Position numbers and translations under genes: made by a program. The notes beneath the pieces are model-generated. The model worked only from the letters and a program-made list of their open reading frames with translations. It had not been told where the DNA came from and searched no databases. Of a stretch of 64,000 nucleotides of DNA, positions 22,660 through 33,700 are shown one piece after another; the stretch's first letter is position 1, and each line of letters opens with the position of its first letter. This DNA comes from Basidiobolus meristosporus CBS 931.73 (Eukaryota > Basidiobolomycota > Basidiobolomycetes > Basidiobolales > Basidiobolaceae). The stretch spans positions 62,001-126,000 of the forward strand of contig MCFE01000154.1 of the NCBI GenBank assembly GCA_002104905.1. The letters are read 5' to 3'.

Positions 22660-23499
22660 CTAATGTTTTGTAAATATGTCTGCAATCATTTCTTCTGAAG
22701 GACAGTAAGCTATGCTAACTAAGTTATTCTCTATAGCTTTGTATGTTAAATGATGTGTAATATTTATGTGCCTAGTTCTGGCATGAAAAGCTGGATTTCT
22801 ACCTGATTGTATACATCCTTGATTATCTTGAAATAAAGTAATAAGCATTTTTTGACATAGGCCTACATCTGCAAAAGGTTTTCTTAACCACATTGATTCT
22901 TTTGTAGCTGCAAAGACTTCCATATACTCTGCCTCTGTGGTAGAAAGTGCTATGGTTAGATGCTTTCTTGAATTCCATGAAATTGCTCCTTGACAGTAAA
23001 AGAAGGTGTATCCTGTGGTGGATCTTCTGTCTTCTAAATTTCTTCTCCAATCAGCATTAGAGTATCCCACAAGGTCCTGTTCTGAATCCTTAAAAGTGTA
23101 TCTTGAGCAGATGTCAGCAGTTCCTTTCATATATCTAAAAATCTGCTTCACTGCTGCAATATGATCATGCCCATAGCTCTGATTATGCTGGCTGACAGCT
23201 CCCACTAAATATGAGATATCTGGACATGTCCCAAGCAAGATATATATCAGACTACCAATCATAGATTGATAAGGTAAGTCAGGCCTTTCAGATGGCACCA
23301 AGCTCTCTTGATTTGGTTGAGTTTTGACCAAGCTAAGGTTTGTCTCCATTGGGGTAGCTGCTGCTTTACAGTCATCCATTTGGTACTTCTTTAGTATATC
23401 TTGAATATACTTGGATTGGCTTAGGGTGATAGTCTGGGTACTTCTGTCTATGGAGAACTTAGTCCCTAAGTGGTAACTGAGTTCTCCTAGACTGGACAT
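22660..23499 (-). pseudogene. copia 2 reverse transcriptase C terminus and RNase H
   Basis: This 279-residue open stretch starts MSSLGELSYHLGTKF and carries the RT thumb region (QDILKKYQMDDCKAAATPM), the DLPYQSMIGSLIY segment, and the copia RNase H with the catalytic [17 protein letters not shown] and QDNQGCIQ blocks. It ends near ADIFTKH, just short of the usual KPL end. The frame is intact here, but the protein is only the C-terminal quarter of pol: its upstream part is cut by CACTA-like copy A and the element is truncated, so it is non-functional as a gene. Confidence 0.85.
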
Positions 23500-23857
23500 C
23501 TTGAGCTCCTTATAGGCTTGATATAGTCCTATGAAAAATTATTGAGATGATCCCGTCAAAAAGCCATCACAAAGTTAATGTCCCGTGACTGAGAGGTACT
23601 AATCTTGACATGACTCCGTCCAGAGACCGTTGAAAAATAATTGCACCCCAGATTTCACAAACAACTTCGTCAAAATTTTTCATCACATCGATGTATAAGT
23701 GGCCTTTGATTGGTTCCCTGCCAATATGCTCACTTTCTGATCCCAGACACTCTATTGCCTCCTATGTTTGTGTGAATTGATTGGCTATTGCCTCTTTTTC
23801 ACACTTCTTACTTGCTGACTCAGCCATTTCTCTTACTTTTCATGCGTACAAATTGAT

Positions 23858-25916
23858 TTATTTCCGTTGAAACTTCAGTTGTACCTCAATTGCCAATTGT
23901 ATTGACCTATACAAGTCTCTATACCCTACACTAACATTAAGCCCAACCTCACACTCAACAAGTAACTCCATTAAAATCCACCACTCAATATGTATTTCTG
24001 CTGTAACACTCTGGTTCCACAACTTTGGCGGGAACCCAATGGCTTTATGCCACTGTTCATTCACTGGTTCCCACACGTCCTGGTCTTCAGCTGGCACTGC
24101 AAGGTTTAGCTCCTCATCTGCCAGTCTTTTCAATAAATCCTTGCCCTATTCCAGTGCATTTTCTTGAGCACTGCTCTTGAAGAAGTGCTGCAACCTCTTG
24201 GTGTGCCTATTAATGTTCCAAAACTCCACTGAAGGCATTGTGATAGTCTTTTGAGCCCTTGATGTTGTAGCCTTGTCTGTCAGTGGGATCTCCACTCTGT
24301 CAACAATGAAGGCTGTGGAGGTTGTGGTTGACAAATTGCCTTTTTCAGCAAACTCATCTACCTTGCTGGAGTGTAGCTCAACTGGCTGCGCTTCCAACTC
24401 TTGTGAAAACAGCTGTTTTCTTGTTGGTAATTCTTCTTACCCTAAGTCTGTTCCTGGCTTGTGGCATTAATTGGCAATAACTGCAGTTTTTTTTGCATGC
24501 CTCCCTGTCTCAGGCTTGGGTAGACATTTTTCCCTTTACCTTTTCCTTTATCACTGCCAGGTCTTTCACTGCTACTTTGTCTGAGTGCTTCTTGTAAAGA
24601 ACTACATTTTCACCTGGATAAATTCTGCTCTGATGCATCTGTTTTGGCCTGCTTGTCCCTTGCTGGCACTCTTCTGGCAACCTGATGTTTCCTTTCAGCT
24701 TGTTTTGAGCTCTCAACTGTAGTTGTGACAGGCTCCTGTAAAAGCGGCTGGTTTTTATCACTGCCAGGTCCTTCACTGCTACTTTGACTGGGTGCTTCTT
24801 GAGTGGTACTATGCTTTTCCTTGATAAATGTTGTGCTGGTGCATCCATATCTGCCTGCTTGTCCTTAATTGGCACTCTTCCAGCTGCCTGACGTCACTTT
24901 GACGCTTGTCTGGAGCTTTTGGCCCTGCTTGTAACGGGCTCTTGAGGAAGCAGCTGGTTTTTAGCCATGGCACCCTTGTTCTTCTGCCTTTGATAGTTTC
25001 TGCTATTCTTAAGATACTTTCTTAGCATACCAATGCTGGCCCAAAATCCATTTGCCTGTTTGAATCCAGGATTATGCTCATGGAACAAGTCAAGTGCATT
25101 CTGCTTGGCCTTGAGTTCCTGATGGTCCCATGGTATGATGGCCTTAAGGTGATGGCATGCTAGACTTCTGACAGCCTCTTGTATATTAGCCCACTCTTCA
25201 TTATTGCACTCAACGGCTTCACCGATCTTCAATGTCTTTTGATTTTTAGGCTTTGGTATGTACACCACATTGTCTCCCTCCAATGCTGTGATAGGCTTTT
25301 CTGTGGGCTTTATCTTTGGGCACTGTGATTGTGCTTCAAAGACTGTACGGTGTTCCTCTGCTGTTACATCAGGAAATGGCTCAATTCTTGGCTGTGACAT
25401 TGAGCTACTTGAGTTGCTTCTTTGCAGCAAAGATACTGCTTTCTCTACCTGGGATATTGATTGCTCTACACGTATTATCCACTCATCCTGTTTCTGGACT
25501 ATTTCCTGATTTCTCTGGGCCATTGCATCTATCCTATCAGCCACTGCACCTAATTGCTTCATTAATGCTTTGGTATGAGCTGACAACATACTTGCTAATA
25601 TGGGTGGTGGTGATGTTATTTTGGCCACTTGCTGATCTTCAACAGAGGGTACTGCATTTGCTACATTCTCATCTGCCTGAGCATAACGGTCAGCTTGTGG
25701 CTCCACAGAGGTTCTCAATTGCCTACTTGACTGAGAGCCTGAGGAGTCCTCATTATTACCTTCAATGGGCACACTGTCCACAGGGCCTTTTTTGGATGTA
25801 GCCCCGCTTGTTGTACTGAATGTCAAAGCAAGCTGTTGTCCAACCATTCTTCTGTTGCCGTCAGCGGCAGGGTTTGGTTGAGAACCAGATAACTTTGCTT
25901 TATTTTTTGGCGGCAT
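23858..25916 (-). pseudogene. Second (accessory) gene of CACTA-like copy A
   Basis: The longest open part is 25916-24894: a 340-residue frame from MPPKNKAKLSGSQPN with a Ser/Thr-rich N terminus, acidic patch, a predicted coiled coil (ALMKQLGAVADRIDAMAQRN to VEQSISQVEKAVSLL) and a globular-looking block (EEWANIQEAVRSLACHHLKA). After a stop the homology continues through a charged low-complexity region with internal repetition, then 24397-24146 (VEFWNINRHTKRLQHFFKSS) and 24133-23858 (EDQDVWEPVNEQ, GYRDLYRSIQLAIEVQLKF). I recognise no domain. It is shared by all four longer copies here, so it is a real gene of this family. By analogy with EnSpm it could be the DNA-binding TnpA-like partner, which is inference only. 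Confidence 0.7.
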
Positions 25917-26137
25917 ATATATGGAAGTGAGTCAAACCAAAGGGGAAATAGTGTTACATATACGTGTGTATGTGGTGCCACAACTTTATTTATATTGCAT
26001 ACTATGGCAGGTCATCATTGAATCTTACACTCATGTAGGTGCAATGTCTCAATACAAGACCGTCTTAAGTTCACATGAGTATTGACCAAAAAGTGATATA
26101 ATAGTGTTACGTTGTTGAAGGTCAAACTGTTTGCCCC
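25917..26137. promoter_or_regulatory. Divergent promoter region of CACTA-like copy A
   Basis: These 221 bases separate the starts of the minus-strand accessory gene and the plus-strand transposase. The region is conserved in copies D and F, including the ACTTTATTTATA segment (about 25982-25993), which read on the minus strand gives a TATAAATAAA box. Shared arrangement across copies supports a bidirectional promoter; no start sites can be fixed from sequence alone. Confidence 0.5.
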
Positions 26138-28826
26138 ATGGGCAAGACTACTTTGACTCAACGCCGTAAGAGAAGAGAAAAAAGACCGTGTGGCTATTGT
26201 GGCAAGCCTCTCGCCATGAAGCATGCGGACAGCATAGGAAGTATTACAAGGATCACCGCCAGTATTTTGCCACCCAAATCATATTTGACCATTCATTGGT
26301 CACAACTGTACCAACGTTATCTTGCTGGCCAGTTGATACTTCTATATTGGCACCTGGCCATCTTTGTCACCTTGCGCAAACTGAGTCAGGTGAGTTTGTG
26401 ATGCCTTTAGGCTCACCTCAGCCTTCTGAATATGGCATGCAGAGTGATAGCTCTGATAAAGAAGATTCACTGATGGATTTTGAGCCTATCTCCCCTAACA
26501 ACAGTACCACGTATGAGCCCGGTCAAATCCCTATATGCAATGAGACAACACCTGTTGAGACAAATGCCAAGGATACTTTATGGAGCCAAGTGAGCCCAGT
26601 AACCCATCTACTGGTGAATGATGTGATGTTCTGGCTAGAGAAGTGGTGTGTTTCCACTTATATCAGTAATGGGGCTTTGAGGATTTATTACTACTTCTTG
26701 CCAAAATCATACTGGGATGCAACTTACCATGTACATGGTACAAGTGGACAACTGTCATGAGGCTGGCAACATATGATCCAGAAACTGTCCTGATTCCAGC
26801 ATGTGTTAACAATTGCATGGCATTAACATCCAAAAATGCTACCATTGCAATGTGTCCAAATTGTCAGAATCCACCACCATTGAGGGAAAACATTGTTCAC
26901 ACTCCGGATATATTCCGGTCATACCCTGTCTGAGAAAGCTGATGCAGTCCGACAAATATTGCAAAGCTATACAGTACCGCACTCAGTATCAATCAAGCGC
27001 AAACATATCTGATATGTTTGATGGCAAACATTACAAACAGCTAAGAAGCAAGGGCTACTTTGAAGGTATGTATGACCATGCCTTTGCTTTAGCACATGAT
27101 GGATTCTCATTAAACAAGTACTCTACCAGCAAATCCTGCTGGCCACTGATTCTCATCAATCTGAATCTGCCGCCCATCTTACAGTATCATAGCAATAATC
27201 TGATGGTAGTCTCACTGGTATCTGGGCCTAAATTACCGTCCAACCTGGATAGCTACCTGTATCCATTGCTGAATGAATTTTGTATGCTTTCCAGCGGGAT
27301 AACGGTGAATAGCTGTCATGTAAAAGCGCATATTATTATCTGCATTGGAGATACCCCAGCCATCAGCAAGATAGCAGGTTTTTCCAGGCACAATGGACGG
27401 TATTGCTGTTAAACGTGTGAGATCCAGGGGATTTACTCCATAACTCACACACATTATTATTATCCAAACACCAGCACTAAGAACATCATCTTTCCACAGA
27501 GAGAACGTGCAGAAGTAAGCATGCAATTGCAGCAAAGTTGGCAAGCTATAAGCCATTGGCCGGTATATGGAATCAATCAGAAACCAGAGATACTTAAGAT
27601 TGAGGGTATCTGTTGGAGCAAAAGCTTTCCACAGGGAGCTATGCACTTGCTTTTCAACAATATCCCTATACTGATGAACAAGTTGTACATGGGGCATTTA
27701 AAGCTAAATGAGCCCTTCAAGATGCCGGAGAAATTTGAAAAAATTGGCAAGATATTTTAGAGTATCTGCTACCCTAAGTACTTCTTACGGGCCCCAATTA
27801 ATATTCATACACATATGCAACAATACAAATGCAAAGACTGGATGAACTGGATTTGTATTTATTCAAGTGGTGTTCTGAAGCCATTCCTACCAAGAGTATA
27901 TTGGAAGCATTGGGAGTCATATGTGGACATTGTAGGAATATTTATCCACAAGCAGATCACCAATGCCAACTTGACGCATCTACAGCTGTTGTGTGAGGAG
28001 TTTGTGATGGGATTTGAGCGGCTATACTACAAACATAAAGCTGAATGTGTAGATATCTGCCGCTACTGTATCCATTCTCTACTCCATCTTGCACAGTGTG
28101 TGGAGAATATTGGGCCTTGCTTCACCTTTTGTGAGTTTCCTATGGAGCGGATGTGTGGGGAGATAGGAAGACAAGTCAAGTTGCAGGTACTACCATATCC
28201 CAATATCATCAAGAATATTACCTTCAAGTCCATCATGGATGTGATGAGTTGGCACATGGAGGACAGCCAGAAAGAGTTGGAAAATACTGAGGGCAAATGT
28301 GCATGTGGAGACACCTATGCCTATGGCATTAAGAAGCTAAGCAGCCCCAATGCGTGGGCAATCAGTTAAGTAATGCAAAGTTGGGTTGGGTGCAACAAGC
28401 AACTAATTTTTATCAGGAAAACTCCACCAAGATATGCCGGATTTCTTGTGGTCACAAGCCAACTTCTACACCATTCAACATGGAATTCACACAAACAAAA
28501 GCCAGAGCGCACCTATAAGGGGGACTAGAATCCAGCAGGGAGAAGGAATATATTGGCTAAATACCAAGAAGTTCTTTGTGGATATTCAGGAGGTATTCAT
28601 GGCAGAAGTGGCAACAACCAAGCATATTTTTGCAAGATGTATATGCTACCAGCAGTACAAGGTATATGGCAACTTTGCAAGTATCACGCTAAAAAGCCGT
28701 AAAGTTGAGGTGATAGAAGTATGTCAATTGCGGCAGGTGTGCATGTTTGTAGAGGTTAGTAAGCAGGGGGCCATAGTTTTTTTTGATTCAAACTATATGT
28801 GGAATACCCAAGGTAGTAGTGGGTAA
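26138..28826 (+). pseudogene. Tnp2-type transposase of CACTA-like copy A (frameshifted)
   Basis: The start is MGKTTLTQRRKRREKRPCGYC; the CGYC...H segment is the N-terminal zinc-binding motif typical of fungal Tnp2 proteins. A frameshift near 26215 moves the reading to another frame through 26760, then again to 26813-27412. That last part holds the most diagnostic block: MFDGKHYKQLRSKGYFEG, ALAHDGFSL, CWPLILINLNLPP, LVSGPKLPSNLDSYLYPL and GDTPAISKIAGF. The C-terminal half includes FKMPEKFEKIGKIF (about 27720-27760), WICIYSSGVLKPFLPRVYWKHW (about 27845-27910), the FPMERMCGEIGRQ block (about 28137-28170) and the tail to TAA at 28826. Stops and at least three frameshifts inactivate it. Family role: cut-and-paste transposition. 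Confidence 0.82.
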
Positions 28827-30078
28827 GCAAATAAAGAAAGGTGATTCTACAGTGGAATATATGAATTGCACAAGGGGAGGTAGAAAAGGGAAATACCATT
28901 TGGTAAATTGGTACGGTGGCATTATACATAACCAGCAGCAGGCTGTCATACTGCTATAAAAAATGCCATCAGAGTCTTGCTGTGAGGCCGTCAAAATACC
29001 GTCAAGCTTCTTGCCATATAAGGCAATTGGAAGTCCTGGCCAACTGGATCCACTTAAAATAGTAATAGAGCGCTGAAAGACCGCAACAATAACATGCAAA
29101 TATTGTCACAGCACCAATCAAAAATTGTCAAGTTTTATCCCTTTATTTGGCTGAAAAATTTGCAAAACACCATCATGATCTTGTTATAAGATTGTCAGAA
29201 GGGTCACTAATTCCAAGCTGCTGCTATTATGATGGTCTCTGAACGGGATCTTGACGGATGATCCGGATTGGATCCACCCGCGGGACCAAATTATTTTTCA
29301 TAGGGTATAGTCTCTTCTAATGTTTCTAAGTTATTAGACTTGTTCCATCGTACCGTGCCAGGGCGCGCGGCGCAATCCGCGGTCGCAAAGAACGATTGGG
29401 CGCGATATTATGGCTACCAGAAGACAGGATCGTTCTTGGACGATTTTGCACTATGCGGGACAATCTTGCACACTATGGCACAATCTGACACGATGAGGTT
29501 GGCACGGATGATCGCACCAACTTGTAATGTTTGCATCACGTGCGCGATCGGATACCGCTATAATGGCAGGTAAAATCCGGTATTTGGATATGTTTCTTTA
29601 ATGTAAATGGAAATAAATGTGTATCACACTATAAACTATACTGATACTTACCATTTTGGTTACCCTCACTCCAATTGGACGGTATCTCAGTGGTTAATTG
29701 GTCCAAAAGTATCCTGAAGCTGGCATCCCCCAATTGGCTCATTGACTACTAAAAAAGCTACCTGATTTGCCAACAAATATCCCATTTTGCCCATTGAGCA
29801 AGTAAATCCCTGATCCTAGTGATTGGGCTAGGTGTCATAGCTAGCACTCAAGCGATCGTGTAGGTGCGGAACAGATCCAATTGCTGCACTGGTATTACAG
29901 ATGACGTATATATATGCAGGGTGTTTATTTATAGGGGTTCTGTCTCAAATGTGAGACAACCTTGATATTACTTATATCAAAAATTTGATGATCACTGATT
30001 TGCAATGGCTCGATTTGGATCGCAAAAAAAAAGGGTTGTCGGGATCATTACAAATGTGAGCGATTCAAAGCAATCGCA

Positions 30079-31326
30079 TCATCTTCTCCTGGGTTTTTTT
30101 CTCACAGGGATTACTACTGAAGCATTTGGTAGTGACTCACTTTGCACACCTATACTACTTCCAGGCTGACTATCATCTTGGCTACTTGTGTATTTGTAGT
30201 CAGTATTTTGCCTCCTAGTTGATGACTGCGATGCTGCAGCTTGGCCGCGCTGAATTGCTCCGACTGAACTAACTGAACCGGCCTGTAGTGCCACGCGCTG
30301 ACGCGTTCTTTTACTTGCCAAGGGCTCTGGTGGTTGAGGCACTTCATGTTGGTCATCATCAGTCAGTTCACCAGAAGTAATTCGCTGATGGTCGGGCAAA
30401 ACGGCACGCACAGGCGCGCCTTGACGCGTTGAGATGGCCCTTGGCTGAGTTTGATGGGATGCCGCATGTTGACGCGACTCGGTCCGCTCCAATGGACTCG
30501 TGTCTAAATGAGCAGTTTGGCGAGTTCTCGTAGTTTTGCTCTGAAGCGCGCGCGTTGACCCGACGCGCGTTGACTCGACGCAGGGCGTTCTGGTAAAGGG
30601 TGTTGGCGTGGTCTGGACTGACGTGCGCCGGTGCGCTGTGGTTGCAAGAGATGGTAGGGAATCCAGCGAGGCGTGCTGGCGCGATCTGGACGATGTTGCC
30701 CGCGGTCTGTATTCTTCCTCCTGAAGCTCACCATCTGATTCCTCAAGGTATTGACTTACCCTCTGTCTGATACTTTGGAGCTGTTGCCTGGATGAGTCCT
30801 GTGTATATTGCTCTCGGAAGCCACTTAGCTCTACTAATATATCACGTAGTACATTAGTCATTTGAGGCAAAAACTCATTCAAAATCTCTTTGGTTCCCAA
30901 AGTTGAGGCACGAACGGACGCGTCCGGCCCGTACTGGGCAAATTGCGCGCGAAATTGTTCCCGCGCGGCTTCTTTGTCAAATCCCCTCACTCTCAGCTCA
31001 TTCTTGATTTCAATACTTGTCTTGTTATATATCTTTTTACATACATCGGCTGGCATCTTGATGTAGAACTCATGCCACAGCTTTCTACTCAAATTCTTCC
31101 ATCTTTGTCGACTCTCTGAGGTATCTAGTTCTGCTAGATTAATCAGTAGTGCCCAAATATCTGTATGAAGGCTCATCATAGACACTTGGGCCATACTAAA
31201 ATCATTTGGCAAGAACTCAAATGGATCCGACATCGACTTTTCCGGTCCGGACCGCGCTTGTGAGCTGGGGGATGGGTTTTGTCTGGGTTGTACTAAAGAT
31301 GAGTTGAGGCTTGGTATGGGGACCAT
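30079..31326 (-). CDS. PIF/Harbinger-like ORF1 protein, copy B
   Basis: A 415-residue uninterrupted frame from MVPIPSLNSS. The N-terminal half is mixed helical (about residues 35-190) and includes SRQRWKNLSRKLWHEFYIK and the KEAAREQFRAQFAQYG segment. The C-terminal half is low complexity, rich in Arg, Thr, Ser and Gln, and ends in the basic stretch VRKKPRRR, a likely nuclear localisation signal. PIF/Harbinger elements usually encode a Myb/SANT-type partner needed for nuclear import and end binding of the transposase. The RWKNLSRKLW segment is weakly reminiscent of a Myb-like helix, but I cannot confirm the fold. It is CpG-rich compared with the surrounding transposon DNA. Its divergent pairing with the transposase and its conservation in copy A support a real gene. 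Confidence 0.75.
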   Translation of the reverse strand: MVPIPSLNSSLVQPRQNPSPSSQARSGPEKSMSDPFEFLPNDFSMAQVSMMSLHTDIWALLINLAELDTSESRQRWKNLSRKLWHEFYIKMPADVCKKIYNKTSIEIKNELRVRGFDKEAAREQFRAQFAQYGPDASVRASTLGTKEILNEFLPQMTNVLRDILVELSGFREQYTQDSSRQQLQSIRQRVSQYLEESDGELQEEEYRPRATSSRSRQHASLDSLPSLATTAHRRTSVQTTPTPFTRTPCVESTRVGSTRALQSKTTRTRQTAHLDTSPLERTESRQHAASHQTQPRAISTRQGAPVRAVLPDHQRITSGELTDDDQHEVPQPPEPLASKRTRQRVALQAGSVSSVGAIQRGQAAASQSSTRRQNTDYKYTSSQDDSQPGSSIGVQSESLPNASVVIPVRKKPRRR

Positions 31327-31685
31327 AGCAACGGATTTGGATACTTATACAGTAGTATATTGGCATCAACCTGGTCTTATATGAAATATATATGAAAACT
31401 AATGTGATTGTTGAATTTTCCATATGTTATGCATGATGCATCTCGGATTGCGTTGACACGGATCAGATCACATCAATCGCAGATTTCCTATTTGATTATA
31501 GACCTATGATTAAAGCATCAATAAAAGTACCAAGGCATTGTTTGCGGATGATTCTTGCAACATAATGATGGTATACATGGCAATTGATGGAGATTTAACC
31601 ATAATGTGTTAAAAATCAGATAAATAACGCGGATTGCGCCGAATCAATTCAAACCGCCTTTATACGATCATCCATCAATTTTAAT
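31327..31685. promoter_or_regulatory. Divergent intergenic region of PIF/Harbinger-like copy B
   Basis: The 359 bases between the two divergent start codons hold no gene. Conservation with copy A (10003-10361) includes an A/T-rich ATGAAATATATATGAAAAC segment near 31380-31398 and several GATTGCG/CGCAAT-type words. Likely bidirectional promoter; no defined box stands out beyond the TATATATA-like run. Confidence 0.4.
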
Positions 31686-32570
31686 ATGACTTACTCATCT
31701 GAATGGTCTTTTCTCATCAATCCCATCACTACCACTGGATTTCCTTTTGACACACTGGAGGAGATCTATACCAAGTACTGTGGACCATCAACCCCAATCT
31801 ACTCAAGGAGATCCCTTGTTAAGCTTCTCTGCTATTACAAGAACTATTGCCCTACAAGGTTTCATCCCACCATCCATGGCAACAAAAGTCCTAGAAGCTT
31901 TCATTCCCAGCTGACAGCAATGGAGAACCACCTTGCAGAGGGTATGAATGACTTAGAGCAAGCTTGGAATACTAGGTTCAGAAGCTCCAATAGACTTCCA
32001 TATCCCAGAGTGTTCAGCAATAGGTTCCATATCAGGAGTATTTTGGATACCTTCCCAGTGAGGATTAACAGACCTTCTAGAGGGCAGAGGCACTTTTATT
32101 CTGGCAAGTACAAGGCACACTGTGTGAAGTTTCAAGCACTGTCTGACATTGAGGGCAACATCATCTGGTTTAGTGGGCCATTTGCTGGAAGTAGGCATGA
32201 CAAAGCACTCTGGGTAGAGAATCATCCTGAATTCAGTAGAGGGGAGAAATGTATGGCAGACTTAGCCTATATAGGAGAGGATTGTCAGAGATTAGGATGT
32301 ATTACAGCTTATAGGAAGCCAAGAAATGGTGTGCTTAGCAGGAAGCAGAAGCTCTACAATGAGATATTTAATCATTTCAGAGTGAGGGTAGAGCACACAT
32401 TTGGATATCTGAAGAGATTCAGCATATTGGCAGGTAAATACAGAGGAAAGTCATATATAGGTGAAAACAGCAGGATAGGTAAAATAGTTAAGATACTTAT
32501 TAATGCACAGTATGTTCATACAAGAAGACATCCACTGAGAGAAATGTGTCTGGAGCATTATGAAGAGTAA
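31686..32570 (+). CDS. PIF/Harbinger-like DDE_Tnp_4 transposase, copy B
   Basis: A 294-residue uninterrupted frame from MTYSSEWSFL. The C-terminal two thirds match the DDE_Tnp_4 endonuclease domain: first catalytic Asp in SILDTFPVRI (D121), FYSGKYKAHCVKFQ, then GSRHD (168-172), second Asp in MADLAYIG (D192) and the Glu in RVRVEHTFGYLKRF (E236). The N-terminal 100 residues are probably a helical DNA-contacting region. The expected role is cleavage and joining at the element's inverted repeats with 3-bp duplications, together with ORF1. At 294 residues it is a little shorter than many family members (about 350-450) but has the full catalytic triad. The matching gene in copy A carries a premature TGA. 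Confidence 0.9.
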   Translation: MTYSSEWSFLINPITTTGFPFDTLEEIYTKYCGPSTPIYSRRSLVKLLCYYKNYCPTRFHPTIHGNKSPRSFHSQLTAMENHLAEGMNDLEQAWNTRFRSSNRLPYPRVFSNRFHIRSILDTFPVRINRPSRGQRHFYSGKYKAHCVKFQALSDIEGNIIWFSGPFAGSRHDKALWVENHPEFSRGEKCMADLAYIGEDCQRLGCITAYRKPRNGVLSRKQKLYNEIFNHFRVRVEHTFGYLKRFSILAGKYRGKSYIGENSRIGKIVKILINAQYVHTRRHPLREMCLEHYEE

Positions 32571-32756
32571 ATAAAGCAAGGAAAGCACTATTCTGAGCAA
32601 CATAAGTAAGATTGAGTAAAATTACCAGTAACTGTATCATACCACTGGCATCATGGTAGAAATTATAGTGCCAGATAGTGCCGTAGAGTGCCAGATCGAT
32701 CCGGCACTATAAACAGGCTGGCACTATGTGGCACTATCCAATGGAACAAGTCTATT

Positions 32757-33700
32757 GGGGGCTGTGATAAGAACATCCACTTATAGAGCTAATACAGCTG
32801 GATTCTCTCTGTCTGGCTCATAGTATTGACTATAATCAGCATTACTCCTTTTGAAACTCAAAGATTCCAAATATGAATCTATCTTGCAATTCCAGGCTCT
32901 TGGTGATTGTCAGAGAGCATATAGTGACTTTTAAGCTTGCAGACCAAATGGGGTTTATCTTGGTCAGCAAACCCATCAGGCTGGTCCATATATATATCCT
33001 CAGCAGGTCCTCCATTCAAAAATGCAGTTTTACATCCATTTGATGAACAAGAAACTTGTATTTGGCTGCAATAGCCAATAATAATCTGATGAAATTAAAC
33101 TTGGCTACTGGTGCAAAGGTCTCAGTATAGTCAAGTCCTTTTACTTGACAGTATTCTTTGGCCACAAGTCTTGCTTTGTAGCTTTCAATTATACCATCAG
33201 CCTTTTATTTTGTCTTGAAGACTCATCTGCATCCAATTGATTTGTGGTTGATTGGAAATTTGATTAAGTCCCAAGTTTGATTTTCCATCAGGGCCTGATA
33301 TTCCTCAGTCATTGCAGATCTCCAAAACTTTGTCTGAGCACTATTCAGGGCCTCTTTACAGTCCAGGGCTCATCAATATGGACTGAATAGGCACAGGCTA
33401 AGTTTGTACTCTCATTGATATACTAACTTGGGCTATCTCTTGTCCAATTGGATCTCTGGGCATTTGATATTGAAATGATCACTTCTGGAATAATCCTGGG
33501 CACTGCTTCAGGCTGAACCACAGTTGTAGAGTCCTCTGGAGTGTAAGAATTATCATTGTTTTGCTCTAATTCAATCCTGATAATTGGTGGACCTGAGATC
33601 AGATTTTGTCATCATCTGATGTCATTTTTTGTGAAAACTTTGAGTTTGCATAACACAGCATATCCCTGGACTTAATCAGCACCTTTGTTATGATATTGTA
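32757..33700 (-). pseudogene. copia 2 reverse transcriptase N-terminal part and linker, degenerate
   Basis: The minus strand reads from the end of the integrase region (about 33700, NIITKVLIKSRDM-like) through the integrase-RT linker (NQIPNYKSI-like) into the reverse transcriptase core (TKTFGDLQ, ALMENQTWDL, CKLKSHYM equivalents) down to the PIF element. It is the inverted counterpart of 35582-36534 in copia 3. Stops and frameshifts are frequent, so nothing is translated in full. Confidence 0.75.

Larger units (their letters stand above)
23528..29305 (+). mobile_element. EnSpm/CACTA-like element, copy A (5,778 bp, complete ends)
   Basis: The ends are CCTATGAAAAATTATTGAG on the left and, inverted, CCCTATGAAAAATAATTTGG on the right, with TATAGT directly repeated outside (23522-23527 and 29306-29311). 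It carries two divergent genes: an accessory gene on the minus strand (25916-23858) and a Tnp2-type transposase on the plus strand (26138-28826), separated by about 220 bp. Near both ends CCGTC or CCGTCAAAA motifs recur (about 23555, 23624, 23670 and 28986-29010), like the subterminal transposase-binding repeats of EnSpm elements. Both genes contain stops or frameshifts, so this copy is probably not autonomous. It interrupts copia 2. Confidence 0.88.
29336..32753 (+). mobile_element. PIF/Harbinger-like DNA transposon, copy B (apparently intact)
   Basis: This 3,418-bp element has ends AGACTTGTTCCAT on both sides and imperfect terminal inverted repeats of about 25 bp (about 21 of 25 match, ending in GTGCCA). 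It is flanked by the 3-bp duplication ATT (29333-29335 and 32754-32756). It contains two divergent uninterrupted genes: a 415-residue ORF1 (31326-30079, minus) and a 294-residue DDE transposase (31686-32570, plus). The right end has several TGGCAC/GTGCCA copies within about 100 bp. It is about 97 percent identical to copy A by eye; most differences are C/T or G/A at CpG. It inserted in copia 2. With both genes and both ends intact it could be autonomous. Confidence 0.9.
22242..33700 (-). mobile_element. Ty1/copia element 2 (3' LTR, pol), interrupted by two DNA transposons, truncated at 33700
   Basis: A minus-strand copia with its 3' LTR at 22242-22589 and pol segments at 22590-23527, 29306-29335 and 32757-33700. 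The first gap is CACTA-like copy A (TSD TATAGT) and the second is PIF/Harbinger copy B (TSD ATT). Removing both restores a continuous reverse transcriptase reading (NLETLEET...SSL). At about 33700 homology stops in the integrase-RT linker, and a plus-strand copia gag starts, so the 5' part (integrase, protease, gag, 5' LTR) is absent. Its 3' LTR lies within CACTA-like fragment E. Confidence 0.85.
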
